Both the position numbers and the translations under genes were made by a program. DNA of 64,000 nt from assembly GCA_050084985.1 (NCBI GenBank), contig JBITNC010000001.1, positions 38,316,001 to 38,380,000 of the forward strand, given 5' to 3'. The notes under the pieces were generated by a model. The model was not told the origin of the DNA. It saw only the letters and a program-made list of their open reading frames with translations, and searched no databases. The stretch is from Nageia nagi (lineage: Eukaryota; Pinophyta). Positions 1 through 12,253 of this stretch are shown here, piece by piece (positions within the stretch are counted from its first letter, which is position 1; each line of letters begins with the position of its first letter).

Positions 1-672
1 TTTATTTAATAAATCATATTTAGACTTCCTAAATGACTTAATGCAATATTACATATTTTAAGATAAAGTTGATATTACAATACAATGCCATGTGTTATGT
101 TAAATGCTATATCATTTATCATGGGTATTATTTTAAAGTATCTTGAATATAAAAATGATTATATTATTTCAATAGGTCAACCTTCAATCCTTTCTGTCTT
201 TGTAGGCTATATAAATGTGTGGAATAGGTTTATATCTATAGATCATAACTCTTTGATATGATAAGAACTATGATAGGTGATTGTTAACTATAATGGTGTC
301 TCTAGATGCCACCTATCATGATAATTTGTTATACTCTAAGATATGTACTTTCTATCTTTGGTGCACATCATAATTTGATATATTCCACATAGTCAATGAT
401 ATGCTTCTCCTACATTATTAATGGCACATGTCTTCTAGATCAAAGGTTCCATATTTTGGTGATCGAGTATTTGATTTAAATATCTACCATGAACTCACCA
501 TGAATCTGATCCCAATCCTTTGTAGATTCATTGCTATCTTCTTTTGAGGATTGTACATACGCTTCATATTAGTTTCATGTATATTTATTGTAATTTGATA
601 TAGTGTACATTTATATTGTAGATCAATTTATTTATTATGTACATTCATATGTTACACAATTTGAGGTCTACA
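1..672 (+). repeat. 5' LTR, family B (left end outside window)
   Basis: It matches 19573-19735 and the better preserved LTR at 28380-29079. It ends in CTACA at 672, followed two bases later by a TTGGTGAACCC primer-binding-like stretch (675-685). The expected start (TGTAGATGCC) lies left of the window. Confidence 0.75.
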
Positions 673-690
673 TATTGGTGAACCCAACAT
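673..690 (+). other. Primer-binding-like site of family B
   Basis: TATTGGTGAACCCAAC follows the LTR end directly. The same TTGGTGAACC core follows the LTRs of families A and C, so these lineages appear to use the same primer tRNA. I did not assign the tRNA. Confidence 0.6.
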
Positions 691-733
691 TCTTAACCTA
701 GATATTGATCTAGAATATTCCTTCTATAGAGTC

Positions 734-2880
734 ATGAATCCATTTTTGTTATTATCTCTTCTTTTATTCAAAGTGCTTAGAGTAATAACTAGAGAAAATG
801 ATAAGACTAAGGTTTGTTCTATGTATGTTGCAAAAATAGATCTAAATGAAGAACAATCTAAGGTTTATAAGAGTAAGGTTAATTTTAAGGATATTAGGAT
901 AAGTGTTAGGGTTAATCTTTATTTACCTCTACAAGAGCCTAAACCTAATGACAAACTAGATACTGATGAAGATAATGATACTAAATCTACAAGTTCTAGA
1001 AGAAAGATGGATATTATTGGATAAAATCCTAATAAGCTTAATGTGTCTATAGATGATTATGATTTTGAAAATATAATCTTAGGAAACCTGGAAATTTTTT
1101 TGTTAGTGATGCTAAAATTAAAGAATTAGATACAATTCCTAGCTATGTTAGATCAATAAAGGAATTGCTATATAATAAAGAAAAGTTAGAATATTATCTT
1201 ACTAACAATGATGGAAATATTATTGATATTCTAACAAATTATGAAAAATTAGAAGTAGATACTATAGATTTGCAATCCTTGGATAGTTTTTTATCTTATG
1301 AAAATGCAAGTTCTTCAAAATAAACTATCTCTATTATTAATTAGGATGCTACCAATAGCATGCTAGCCTATACAAACATCACTAGCAATGTAGAAGTGGA
1401 AGTTACAAATCCCCTTAATGAAGTGACCATTGAGGATTATGATAAGGAAAATGATGATGATTTTGAATACCTAATTCTTAATCTTGTGCATTACAATACT
1501 GGTACACTTCTTGAAAAAGGTAAGGGTATTTTTATTAATGAAGATATTGTAGTAGATGTTAAAAAATAACTTGCTACTTTAATTGATAATGCCGATACAC
1601 ATCACCCTAATTGGTCACAAGAAGAACATAATATCAAGCTTGATGTAATTCCTATGCTCAAGAAACTAATTTCTTTAAACAATCTAATGCTAAACAACAA
1701 TTAGAGTTTATTTTGGAATTGGTTGATAGGATTGAATATGAACATGTAAATAGAATAGGACCATTTGTGCCACTTAAGGGAAAAGAACTTAGAGATGCAG
1801 ATAAATATTCCCCTTAAATTAGAAATATACCACCAAAACTCCTCTACCACACTCAAAGGATAATATACCTAGAGTTCAAATTTAGCAACCACAACAAGCT
1901 TCTATAGTATCAAATAATGAAAAAATAATGGATGAAAGAATTAAAAAAATTAGAAAGAAAATTGCTTAATGATGATGATTTCTTATTTTATTTAAAATAT
2001 CCATTGATTGATAGAATTATTTATAAAGTGCTTGTTGGTAAAAAGAGTATGAAAATTACAAAATTTGGTGGTTTGCAAGATCTAAAAATGCATGTTAAAA
2101 AATTTCAAGAAGAAGCTATGAAATATATTCAGGATAAAGATATGCTTGCAAAATTATTTTCAAGTAGTTTAAAAGATGATGTAGTGAAATGGTATTTTAG
2201 TCTTCCTAAAAAGAGTATTGATAAATATGAAGATTTGATATATCAAATTTTGAGAAACTTTAAATATAATATTGCAAAAAAATTTCAATTCAAAGATTTG
2301 TATAAAATTAAGCAATTACCTAACCAATCCTTGTCTATTTTTGTAAAAATATGGAAACAAAATTCATATAAGATTACTATTCCTGAGCAATATTTAAAGA
2401 AAACTTTTGCACATGCTTTATTACCTTTGTATAAATTGTTGGTTATCTCTAATCATGATTTGACATTAGTTGCAATGATATATATCTTGTTTAAAAAATA
2501 AAAAAAGTGCATAAAGAAACTTCATAACATATGCTCTAAAAAATCTCAAGGGTATGAAAAGAAAGATAAATCTCAAGGGTATGAAAAGAAAGCTAAACCA
2601 TAGGTGTATGGAAAGAAACTAGAATTTATCACTACTAATGTTGATAAGAGAAATAATAGACCACAAAGAAAGTTTACAATATAAACTAATATTGTTGATA
2701 ATATTCTCAATGTATTGTTACATGAGGAACTTATTGAGCTTCCACTAATGGTTCAACATCACTTTCCTAACGATGTTCCTAAAAATTATAGGTATGAATA
2801 ATTTTGTAATTATCATAGGACACCTAAAAAGAAATTGTAGGATTTTAAGAAACATCATTTAGAAATTCATTAACAAGAAA
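734..2880 (+). pseudogene. gag pseudogene, family B (Tat-type)
   Basis: Several open pieces separated by stops and shifts form one degraded gag. The N-terminal part (734-1024) is Lys/Asp rich. The best piece, 1932-2501, is a retrotransposon Gag capsid-type domain: it aligns with residues about 406-565 of the intact Gag at 10034-12253, sharing motifs such as KFGG/KYNG, LF..SL..D...WY and a conserved FVKIW/FLAEW block. Near 2796-2850 a decayed zinc finger of the C-x-YHR...C type is visible (NYHR retained, later Gly-His and Cys lost). Gag would form virus-like particles and package RNA in the cytoplasm. Many in-frame stops mean no function is expected. No pol follows. Confidence 0.7.
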
Positions 2881-3906
2881 TAAATTTGAATGGATGATCT
2901 TGCTAACACAAATGGTGGGCTTATACACCCTAATAATGAACAATTAGAGATATTTATGAATCCATTATCAAATACAATTCAACAACCAAGGGGATTCATA
3001 GGTTTGATAAGTAATTAAATTTGAATGAATTATTATTTTCCAAACATATATGGGTGCAAAAATCATTAGCAAAAGACAAGAAAAAGCTATAACGAAAGGG
3101 CCATAAAATATGATGGACAAATGTATGGAAACCACTTCACTAATGACATGTAGGCCTATTTGTGTGTAGCCAATAATGTGAAATACACTACCAAGAAGAT
3201 ACCGATTTTTTTACCCACCTCCATAAAATATGTATGGGTTGCTAAACCCTCCCAGGTATGCAAAGTCATTGCCTAGAAATGAAAATTTTCAAATTATAGT
3301 GTATGATAGATAGGTAATTATCTATGGGGAAATGGGTATGTTTCATGATCATAAGGGATAAACCACTATTTTATTGGTCTTTTGGGTAAATTTTGAAAAA
3401 GTTACCCATACATTTTCAAGGTAAATCATTAAATCTCATGCCATTGATGGCATACAACCTATTTTCATATCACTAATGATGTATGTTTCCCAAACTAGAA
3501 TAAAAATGAGTAGTATATCCTTTATCTTTAGCATATGTTGAAGTGTTCTATGGGATGGGAAATAGGTTTTAGAATTGCTAAAATGGAAAAAAATCATTCA
3601 TATTCATAATTATTGAGCATTGCAAGATTGAAACTTTTATTTTGTTTGAAGTTTAACTGTAACATATGTTACATGTTGCCTATACATTATTACAAATATC
3701 TTACTTAGGTTTTATGTATATTTGCATTTGGACATTATGTTCATTGTCCTATTATAAAAGAGAGTTATATGCAATGAATGGATTATTGTTATCAACTTTT
3801 ACATTTGTGCTTTGTTACTTGATTTGCAAACTACAAAAATGAATATATATATTTATATATATATATATACACCACAAAAAGGGTGGATCCATGTCTCATA
3901 ATACAA

Positions 3907-5292
3907 TTAGTAGCATGCACTACTTCCACTACTCCTAGCCTCACTATTCCTAGGCCTCCTCCTACTACCTATACTAGGTCCTAAAAAAGATACACCACCC
4001 AAAACCTCACTATCATTGATCCCATGTGTGGCCATGATTGCCTTGTCCCTCTCATACTTCCTCCTAAGTCTCACAATATCATTCTCCTTTTTCTTGATCC
4101 TATCCATAAATCTCTAAATAAATGCCCACTGCTCATTAGGAGGTGGCATGTCTACCCTCTACTATAACCTCTTCATGGATTAATCCATGGAGGCTATCTA
4201 TGTGTTCCTAGCTACAAGTGTGGACTATATGGAAGATATCTATGCTTGCAAGCCTATCACTATGGTCTCAAAAGTTCTAAGTCTCTTGACCTCCTCCTCT
4301 AGAGTAGCTGTCTCTCCTATAAACACATAGAAGTCACAACTTAGTATGTCACTAGCAAATTATAAAAAGTTATAAAATCACTAAGGGTGTCATTTAGTAT
4401 TACATACTATTGTAAGTGGGACTACCTCAAATAATGTGTCTAATCCTAATGTTGTATTTGATGGTGGTCCTTGCATTGGTATTTCATGTAAGGTATTTTC
4501 CACATTCTATAGGTTCTCATTCAAATACCCCTCTAAAGTTGCAACCTTCTCCTCCTCCTCATCATCATCGAAGCTCAATGGGTTTGGTTGAACTATGGCC
4601 CCATCATGTTGCATATCCTCGCTCAATACCTGGTGCCATCAAGATATCCTCTATGGAGTCCATGGTGTGTGGTTCCTCCTAAGTAGTCTTCCAATCTAGT
4701 ATAAGTTGTTCCCCTTAGGGGACATCCCTCTCAATCCTCTACTTGATATAGTAAATAGGGGTAGGTGGAATGTCTTGTCATATCCTGAACTATCTAAGAA
4801 CCCATTGAGGAAAATACACCTCTTTGAGCTTCCTTTGAGTCTAAAGAAAGCATGCTTATCTCACCTAGGCAAGCTAATAGGTATCCTCCTTCTACACATA
4901 GTTTGCATGGGAGACCCATACCAAGTTCTAAAGTTGTAACCTATCCACCTTGTATCTTCTAACCTCTAAAGTCTATGGGTACCTATACCCATGCAACCTA
5001 GACACCCAATAGGTCAATGTGCTATTTGTAGGGTCATCTATATCCCTTTGTAATCCAACCATTTAGAAAATAACTATCATCTCATATGCCCACACTTGTA
5101 GTAGGCCCACATGAGCAATGGTGATATTTAACTTCTCCATACAAATGAAGTTCTACAAATCCCTATAAATTTGTGTTAGCACAATGGGATCCCACACATA
5201 CCTTATGCCCTTGGTACAAATTTTCTAGATAATACACACCATGCCCAATGGAAAGGATGAGGCACTCTTTTCTAGACATAGGTATATAGAAA
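3907..5292 (-). pseudogene. Plant mobile domain (PMD) gene fragment, copy A
   Basis: Read on the minus strand, 5290-5050 gives a broken frame with PMD landmarks: a YVWDPIVLTQIYRDL-like block, then an HVGLLQVWAYE motif, matching the usual pattern of Y-W...VLA.LYR.L followed by LLQ.WAWER. The family is known from plant MAIN/MAIL proteins and from plant transposable elements. The 3' part (4107-3907) is an open 66-codon stretch with a charged coiled coil (KKKENDIVRLRRKYERDK) and a Ser/Arg-rich tail. The N-terminal half is missing, cut off where the copia fragment 5294-6086 begins. Many stops are present. It runs antisense to the element's gag. I see nothing that argues for function. Confidence 0.65.
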
Positions 5293-5293
5293 T

Positions 5294-6086
5294 GAAGATT
5301 TTTGAAGACTAAAAAAGTCTATGGGTTCTATATGTCAAAACAATTAGCATAAAAAAATAATCAAAATGTGATAGGTCCCAAAATAATAATTTTTGGAAAC
5401 TAAAAAATTATGGGTGCTATATGTCAAAATGATTAGCAGAAAAAATAATCATAATGGGATAGGTCCTAAAATGATGTTTTTTTTGGGCTAAAATTCATTC
5501 CAACCTTTAGGGCCATAAGTCGCTATGACCTTTTTGGCTACAGGTTGCTCTAACCATTCATGTTACAAGTTTCTCTAAACTTTGAAGCTTAGTCACTCCA
5601 ACCTTTCAAGTTACAAGTTGCTTTGATATTTTAGGTCCAACTTGCTCTGATTTTTTGAGTTTCTAGTTGCTCTAACCTTTCCCATAGATGCTAAAATTGA
5701 TGCTCTAATACTAGATGTTAGGAACTTGCAAGTTCCATGAAGGAATTCACATAGAATATAGAAAGTCTAAACTTCAATAAGTATCCAATATCATAATGAA
5801 ACAAAATAATAATAGTTTGATATAATAGAAAGCCAAAATGAATCATGGGCCTCTTTAAGGGGGCTAGCTCCTATTTTGCTCTAAACAATATAATTTTCAA
5901 TATGCCTACAAATAAATTCATTGTAAGTATTTATAATTTGCCTACCCTAACCATAATTTAGTCACTCCATACAAAATGGTATTTTACCTTACAAATACAT
6001 TAGCCCTTAATATTTAACAAAAGCCTATAGTCTAATTAAATAAACTATTATAGCCTAATTAAATGTTAGGATTTTGGATCCTAACA
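5294..6086 (-). mobile_element. Truncated Ty1/copia fragment with one LTR
   Basis: LTR-like sequence 5716-6086 starts TGTTAGGA and ends TCCTAACA on the plus strand. Just outside it (5702-5713) lies GCTCTAATACTA, the reverse complement of a decayed initiator-Met primer site (TGGTATCAGAGC with two transitions). So this is a minus-strand 5' LTR with its primer site. Inward, 5304-5480 is a roughly 92-bp unit present twice, and 5500-5690 is a run of about seven 25-28 bp imperfect units. Unit B lacks all of this, so it inserted after the 4-kb duplication and removed the PMD N-terminal half of unit A. Confidence 0.6.
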
Positions 6087-8221
6087 GAATGTGTACATCA
6101 AGCATTGGATGTAAAATTGATTATGTTCCATTTTTAATATTTATTAATACTAAATGGATGTTGGCAATGGTGTATTTTATGCAACATTAGCAAACAATCC
6201 AAGTGTTATGATTAAATTCTAGTTTTGCTAAATCTAAATAAATTCACAACATGAGTGTTAGTTGATGGAAAAGGTAAAATTTTAAATTATGAAAAATAGG
6301 TTTAATTAAATACATGTACAAAATTTTTATTACTACATAGATGCATGATTTTCAAATGCTAAATATCTAAATGCTTATTTTCAAATGCCAATTGAATGGA
6401 CTCTTTCTCAAATGCAATTCTATCATTCTCATGATGTCAATGTTGTGATTAAAATGAAATTATGGATGCTTTCAAATATCAACAATGTTATCATGTTTTT
6501 AAAAGTTCAAATTGGTTAAGGATATCATGATATGGTTTATACATAGATAAAAAGTATATAAGGTTAAAAATTAAAAAAAGTTATTATTTATAAGAAATAG
6601 TATGCTATATGGAGAGATGATTCCATGATCTTTGTGATACAAAACATTATTACTTGCATCGAATCGAATATCATTAAAATTTGCAAATTTGATATGATTA
6701 TTTCCATGTTGTTAATGATGTGTGTTTATAATAAATTCATTATAAATGGGGCATGTTACAAAATCTTTGAATATTTATTTGAAAATGCCATTATTTCACA
6801 AAATATGCACTACTATGGAAATGATGAATAAAATTGCCAAAGATATGATTACCAATTTCTATGAAATTCATGTTATCAATGGTATATTTTTTCTTTGAAA
6901 ATAAATGAAATAAAATAATTTAAAGTGACTCAAACATGCAATTTTGATGTTTAAGGCCAATAAATATTTGAATATTTGGTATTTTTATGTGAATTAAATG
7001 ATATTGTTAAATGTTATACTATTAAATATTTTCAAGCCCATGGTCACTCCATGAGAAAAATCTATTATCAATTATAGGTTGTTCCAAGCTTGAGTCATTA
7101 AAAAGGTTCTCATCAACTTGATAACCATGGTGAATTAAAAAGGATCTCATGAGCTTGATTTTCATAGACTATGAGTTGCAATCCATTATCAAATTGCATA
7201 AAAAAGGACTTGATAATGAAAAATTGGAGATATTTATGAATCCATTATCAAATACAATTCAACAACCAAGGGGATTCATTGGTTTGGTAAGTATTTCAAG
7301 TTGCATGAATTATTATTTTCCTAATATATATGGATGTAGAAATCATTAGCAAAAGATAAGAAAATGCTATAATGAAAGGACTATAAAACATGATGGACAA
7401 ACATATGAAAACCACATCGTTAATGATGTTCAGGACTATTTGTGTGCAACCAATGACATGAAATACACTACTAGGAAGGCACCTATTTTGGTACATACCT
7501 ATATCAAATGCATATGGGTTGCTAAACCCTTCTTACTATGCAAATTCATTGCCTAGAAATGAAAATTTTCAAATTTTAGTGTATGATAGATAGGTAATTA
7601 TCTAGGGGGAAATGGGTATGATTCATGATCATAAGGGATAAACCATTATTTTATTTTTATTTTGGGTAAATGTTGAAAACTTATTGCATACATTTTTATG
7701 TTAAATCATTAAATCTCATGCTATTGATAGTGGAAAACCTATTTTCACACTGCTAATGATGTATGTTTCTTAGACTAGAATAAAAATAAGTAGAATATCC
7801 TTTATCTTTAGTATCTGTTAAAGTGTTTTATGTGGTGGGCATAAGGTTTTAGGCTTTCTGAAATGAAAAAAATCATTCATATTCATAATTATTGAGCATT
7901 ACAAGATTGGCACTTTTAGTTTGTTTGAAGTTTGACTCTAACATATGTTACATGTCACCTATACATTATTATAGATATCTTACTTAGGTTTGATATATAT
8001 TTGTATTTGGATATTATATTCATTTTCCTATTATAAAAGTGAGTTATATGCAATGCATGGATTATTGTCATCAAATTTGACATTTATGCTTTGTTACTTG
8101 ATTTACAAACTACAAAAATGCATATGTTATACAACCAAGCCTATTCATACATAACATACATTCAAATTTTAACACAAAGTGGAGCTAAAAGAATTTTATC
8201 TATATATATATATATAGATAG

Positions 8222-8256
<35 letters not shown>

Positions 8257-8284
8257 CAAAACACACACACACACACAACACACA
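8222..8284. repeat. (AC)n microsatellite
   Basis: A run of CA dinucleotides interrupted by AAAAC-like breaks, preceded by a (TA)n tract with short inverted ends at about 8201-8220. At the same position unit A has only a (TA)n tract (3845-3870), so the AC expansion is specific to unit B. Confidence 0.95.
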
Positions 8285-8299
8285 CCATAAAAATGGTGG

Positions 8300-9043
8300 A
8301 TCCATGTCTTATAATACAATCTAGTAGCATGCACTACTACCACTACTCCTAGCCTCACTAGTCCTAGGCATCCTCCTACTACCTCTACTAGGTCCTAAAA
8401 ATGATACACCACCCAAAACCTCACTAGAGATGATCTCATGAGTGGCCATGGTTGTCTTGTCCCTCTAATAATTCCCCCTAAGTATCATAATTTCATTCTC
8501 CTTCTTCTTGATCTTGTCTATTAGCCTTTGAATAAATTCCCACTATTCATTAGGAGGTGGCATGTTTACCCTCTCATGTAGCCTCTTCATGGACTAATCC
8601 ATGGAGGCTATTTGTATATCCCTAGCTACAAGTGTGGACTGTATGGAAGATATCTATACCTACAAACCTATTACCATGGTATCAAAAGGTCTAATTCTCT
8701 TGACATCCTCCTCTAGAGTAGTTATCCATGTAGCCATCTCTCCTATAAACACATATAGTTTACAAGTTAGGATGTCACTAGCAAATTGGAAAAAGTCATA
8801 AAATCACTAAGGGTGTAATTTAGTATTACCTGCTACTGTAAGTGGTATTGCCTCAACCAATGTGTCTAATCCTAGTGCTACAACTAATGGTGGTCCTTGC
8901 ATTGGGATGTTATATAAGGAATTATCCACATGCTATGGATAGTCATCCAAATACCCCTCAAAAATTGTACCCATCTCCTCCTCCTCCTCATCAAATAAGC
9001 CCAATGGGGCTAGCCAAAATATTTCCCATCAATGTTGAATATC
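8300..9043 (-). pseudogene. PMD gene, copy B, C-terminal part
   Basis: This is the minus-strand counterpart of 3890-4640: coiled-coil and Ser/Arg-rich C-terminal tail of the PMD pseudogene, with extra stops relative to copy A. It continues, once the young element is removed, into 16214-17311. The sequence across the insertion point joins as GTTGAATATC plus CTCTCTC and matches the uninterrupted site in copy A near 4605-4640 (CATGTTGCATATCCTCGCTC). That gives a natural empty site and confirms the insertion. Confidence 0.55.
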
Positions 9044-9309
9044 TGTTAACACATAAAAATGATTTTATGTTTTTAAATCAATAAATTAATGAAATATGCT
9101 TGGCTTAACTATATGTCTTGAATGGATAAAAGTGATAATATCAATGTTTGGCTTGAATGGGAATATTGCATGGGTTATCTTGAATATTGCATGGTATATC
9201 TTGAGTATTGTGTGAATCATCTTGTTTATTGATGTATTTATCTTAAATCTTGTGAATTAACCTTATTTATGTGGATGCACGCCGACCTATGGGCGGTATT
9301 ACCTATATC

Positions 9310-9319
9310 TATATAAATA
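9310..9319 (+). promoter_or_regulatory. LTR TATA box
   Basis: TATATAAATA is the core-promoter candidate and places transcription start near 9340-9350. The sequence around it (TATATAAATA and AGTAAGTCCAC) is conserved in the diverged LTRs at 31231-32018, 38422-40069 and 53120-53900, while surrounding sequence has changed. An identical copy lies in the 3' LTR at 15525-15534. Confidence 0.7.
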
Positions 9320-9724
9320 AGGGATCTAATAGTAAGTCCACAACAACAAGGATACACATGATCCCGCGTATGGTCTTGTAAGTGGCTACCCCTTAAGGTA
9401 TCTCTTGGTACCGCCTACAAGGCTGTGGTTTGTGTGCTTCCTTTCGCGAGCTATCCTGACATCTATGATCTATTCTGATATCACACTGCTATCTGAGACA
9501 TCCGTATTAAAGCTCTGGACTTGATTGAGAGATCAAAAATCATCAAAAGAAGACCGCCGGTGCTCCCTTATGAACCAGGAACACCGTCGGTGCTCTATTA
9601 TCTCTGAAACGGACCGCCCGCGGTCCTCTTTTTGCATCTTCACAGGTGACTACGTTTTTGAGAGGCAGTTCATCATCAGCACATCGCCAACATCTTCATC
9701 TTTCGTTGTCAGGTACGTTCCGTG

Positions 9725-9732
9725 AGGTAAGT
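9725..9732 (+). promoter_or_regulatory. Consensus 5' splice site in U5
   Basis: AG|GTAAGT, in the context GAGGTAAGTATAC, lies in U5 upstream of the primer site and gag. The same AGGTAAGTA(T/C)AC string survives on the minus strand in the old LTRs (31390-31395, 38585-38590, 53294-53299). Its use as a donor is inferred. Confidence 0.45.
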
Positions 9733-9993
9733 ATACAAACCATAGTCTTGTTTGATTACATTTCTGAATTGGTTATTTTGTTTATTGTTATCTAGAATAA
9801 ATTGCTATCTTTAATTCAAATACAAATATATTGGGTTTGTAGATATTTATCTATTTATTTATTTGCATGCTCAATTTTATTTGTAAACATTTGTGAGAAT
9901 AAATTGCTATCCGTAGCTAGAATACAGATAATATTGAGTTTGTAGATAATCCCCTATTTACTTATTTGCACTCTCAATTTTTATTTGTAAACA

Positions 9994-10011
9994 TTTGGTG
10001 AACCCGACGTG
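9994..10011 (+). other. Primer-binding site
   Basis: TTTGGTGAACCCGACGTG begins directly after the LTR end; the TGG expected opposite a tRNA CCA end is at 9996-9998. The tRNA was not assigned. Homologous TTGGTGAACC cores lie next to the LTRs at 38411-38421 and 63842-63853 on the minus strand. Confidence 0.8.
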
Positions 10012-10033
10012 AAACACGCTTTCTAATTCAACA

Positions 10034-12253
10034 ATGGGTAGAGATATAAATGAATTGTCAGATTATCCTTCATTAGTTCAATCATCGCTTGAACAAAATA
10101 AAAGAAAAAGAAAAACATGGAAAGGAATAGAGCCAACTAGGAAAAGTGCTAGAATAAATAGAGAAAGTGCTCCTAGGATTATCAAAGATAAACTACCAGA
10201 TGAGGAATCCTATCATGGTGATTCCGAAGATAATGATAGCTTGGATAATGAAACCCTTGAAGCAGGAATCTTAGAAAATCTAGTTCTACCTTTGGAAAAC
10301 AAATCACAATTGGTCCTTTATCGTTGGGTAAAATCTAACAATTCAAACCTCACTGAAGATAAACTAAGGTTGATACAAAAATTCATAGAGCATTTTGGGG
10401 CATTCTACAAGTTTTCTGAAGATCCTACCATAGCTTATTCATTGCATAAAATCTATGAATGTTTAACCATGAATGGCCTCAGATTTTCCTTTAGAACATT
10501 TCTTGGTGAACCAATCTTTTTTTCAAGCATCATAATCGATTATAATAGAACCGCTCGCGATCTAAATCTTATAGAAATGGACCGCCCGCGGCCTATTTCT
10601 ACCATGGAAAGTCATATCAACTTTTGTATGCTCCATCATGATCAAAACTCTTTTGCCCCTGAGATAGTTAAACAAAATATTTGTGAACCCTCTTCATCAT
10701 CTTTGGCATTTGCATATCATAAACCAATAACATTAGAAGAAGAAGATGATGAAATAATTGAGTTCGATGATGAGTCTGATAGTGAGTCAGAAATAGAATT
10801 TGAAATAGACCCTGTTGCACAAAAACTTCTTAATGCTTACCCTTTTTGGTCAGATAAAGAAAAGAAAATCAAAGAAATAGAGTTAAAGAAAATAGTAAAT
10901 ACAAAATCTTACCGAAAAGCTCAAGTAAGTGTAAGACAGGCCATCATGGGAGAACTAGAAAATCAATTGATTCATGAATGGAAAGAACAAATAGGAAGAT
11001 TTACTCCTAGAATACTTGATTATGAAAGTGAGGAAGAACCTGAAAATCTTGATCTCATAAATAAGCAACCTGAGGATAATCCAATCACACAAATTGAAAG
11101 AGAAAAATCAGAGAAAATGAGAGCACAATTAGCAAACATGGCTGAACAATTGAAAAGGCTAATACATTTAAATGAAGCAAAGGAGAATGAAAAACTAGAA
11201 GAAAGTCACCCTCTTTGTTCAAGAATAAGAAGTAAAATTTGGAAAGGGAAACTCATAGCTTTTGACAAATATAATGGTAGGAGTGATCCGAGAATGCATA
11301 TTGTAATCTTTGAAGAAGCAGCTTATAGACATCAACATGATCCTGATATGTTAGCTAGACTTTTTTCACTTAGCCTAGGGGAAGAAGCATCTGACTGGTA
11401 CTACGGACTTGAAAATCAAAGCATCAAGAGTTATGAGCAACTAAAACGTGAATTCATAGATCAATATCATTATAACATAAAGAGAAAACCACTCATTATA
11501 GATCTTGCCAAAATGAAACAGGAAGAAAATCAGCCATTTAGCAAGTTTTTAGCCGAATGGAAGAAAATTGCAAAATTCATAAACTTGAATGAGAAAGAAC
11601 TAAAACACATGTTGATAAACTCCATCAGAGATGAGATGATGCTTGAATTCCTTAACTATATAGACCAACCCCTCTCTGAAATGATTGATTCCATGATTCG
11701 AAAAGAGCAACACATGATGAAAATTGGTTTGTGGAAACTTAGAAAAGAAGAAAGGGAAACTGCAACAATCAACATAATCACACAAGAAAAATGCAAACAA
11801 AAATCAAGCAAGCCTCCGACTCCCCGAGTATACACTAAAATCACAGAAGATCATAATGAATTGTTGCAATCATTAGTGAAGAAAGGTCTAATTCAATTGC
11901 CACCTGTAAACCAACAAGCCACTAAAACTACAGGAGGATTTTGCCTATACCATAGAGTTCATGGCCACAAAACATGTGAATGTAGAAAATTTAGAGATAT
12001 CATCCAAGATCTGGTAGATAGAAAAGCAATCTCATTTGAAAAACCTAACATAAAAGGGAAAGCTCCTGTGCATGCAGATAATAGAAACTTAGGAATCTAC
12101 AAAGACCCCATGCCCAAACATAATACAGGAGTAATGTATGCACAGGAAAATACAATAAAGAGCCCTACTATCACTGGGGCACCATGGAGTAAAAATCAAC
12201 ATGAAGCTAGCACTAGTGGGGGTGAGTGGCCCTTCGGAAATATCATTTGGTGA
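10034..12253 (+). CDS. gag: Intact Gag polyprotein, Tat-type Ty3/gypsy, 739 aa
   Basis: Structural Gag that should form cytoplasmic virus-like particles and bind element RNA. The start ATG has a good plant context (A at -3, G at +4) and lies 40 bases after the LTR. Visible parts: a basic patch near residues 23-27 (KRKRK) that could be nuclear-localising; an acidic stretch near 233-262; a charged helical region near 350-395; a retrotransposon Gag capsid-type domain at about 406-565; and a zinc-finger-like FCLYHRVHGHKTCEC motif at about 636-650, as in Tat/Ogre Gags. It ends in a stop at 12251-12253 with no protease or RT frame after it. A 16-bp GC palindrome lies inside the frame at 10579-10594. 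A diverged pseudogene copy is at 36160-38395. Its integrity fits recent mobility. Confidence 0.92.
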   Translation: MGRDINELSDYPSLVQSSLEQNKRKRKTWKGIEPTRKSARINRESAPRIIKDKLPDEESYHGDSEDNDSLDNETLEAGILENLVLPLENKSQLVLYRWVKSNNSNLTEDKLRLIQKFIEHFGAFYKFSEDPTIAYSLHKIYECLTMNGLRFSFRTFLGEPIFFSSIIIDYNRTARDLNLIEMDRPRPISTMESHINFCMLHHDQNSFAPEIVKQNICEPSSSSLAFAYHKPITLEEEDDEIIEFDDESDSESEIEFEIDPVAQKLLNAYPFWSDKEKKIKEIELKKIVNTKSYRKAQVSVRQAIMGELENQLIHEWKEQIGRFTPRILDYESEEEPENLDLINKQPEDNPITQIEREKSEKMRAQLANMAEQLKRLIHLNEAKENEKLEESHPLCSRIRSKIWKGKLIAFDKYNGRSDPRMHIVIFEEAAYRHQHDPDMLARLFSLSLGEEASDWYYGLENQSIKSYEQLKREFIDQYHYNIKRKPLIIDLAKMKQEENQPFSKFLAEWKKIAKFINLNEKELKHMLINSIRDEMMLEFLNYIDQPLSEMIDSMIRKEQHMMKIGLWKLRKEERETATINIITQEKCKQKSSKPPTPRVYTKITEDHNELLQSLVKKGLIQLPPVNQQATKTTGGFCLYHRVHGHKTCECRKFRDIIQDLVDRKAISFEKPNIKGKAPVHADNRNLGIYKDPMPKHNTGVMYAQENTIKSPTITGAPWSKNQHEASTSGGEWPFGNIIW

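Larger units (their letters stand above)
2932..7180. repeat. Tandem duplication unit A (about 4.25 kb)
   Basis: It starts near AATAATGAACAATTAGAGAT (2932) and ends near GACTATGAGTTGCAAT (7180), and is followed at once by unit B. Shared blocks are 2932-5290 with 7214-9043 plus 16214-16890, and 6100-7180 with 18066-19172. Divergence is clearly visible by eye, so the duplication is old. The blocks 2932-3880 and 6100-7180 hold no gene I recognise. A TATAAAAG-like string lies near 3754, and an (AT)n run lies at about 3845-3870. Confidence 0.8.
9044..9993 (+). repeat. 5' LTR of the young element
   Basis: Bounded by TG at 9044 and CA at 9993, and equal in length to 15259-16208 (constant offset 6215). 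It contains a TATA box, three GC-rich palindromic motifs (9552, 9580, 9611) and a consensus 5' splice site. The small open frame inside it (9525-9725) occurs identically in both LTRs and shows no recognisable domain. Confidence 0.95.

Noticed and set aside
8091-8324. 77-aa frame with a Thr-His run
   Set aside because: It is produced by the AC microsatellite; the homologous position in unit A has no such frame.
9525-9725. 66-aa open frame present in both LTRs (again at 15740-15940)
   Set aside because: Identity just reflects LTR identity. It spans GC palindromes and a splice-donor-like site and shows no domain. The old LTRs do not keep the frame.
11600-11844. Minus-strand frames inside gag
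   Set aside because: Antisense shadows of the intact Gag frame.
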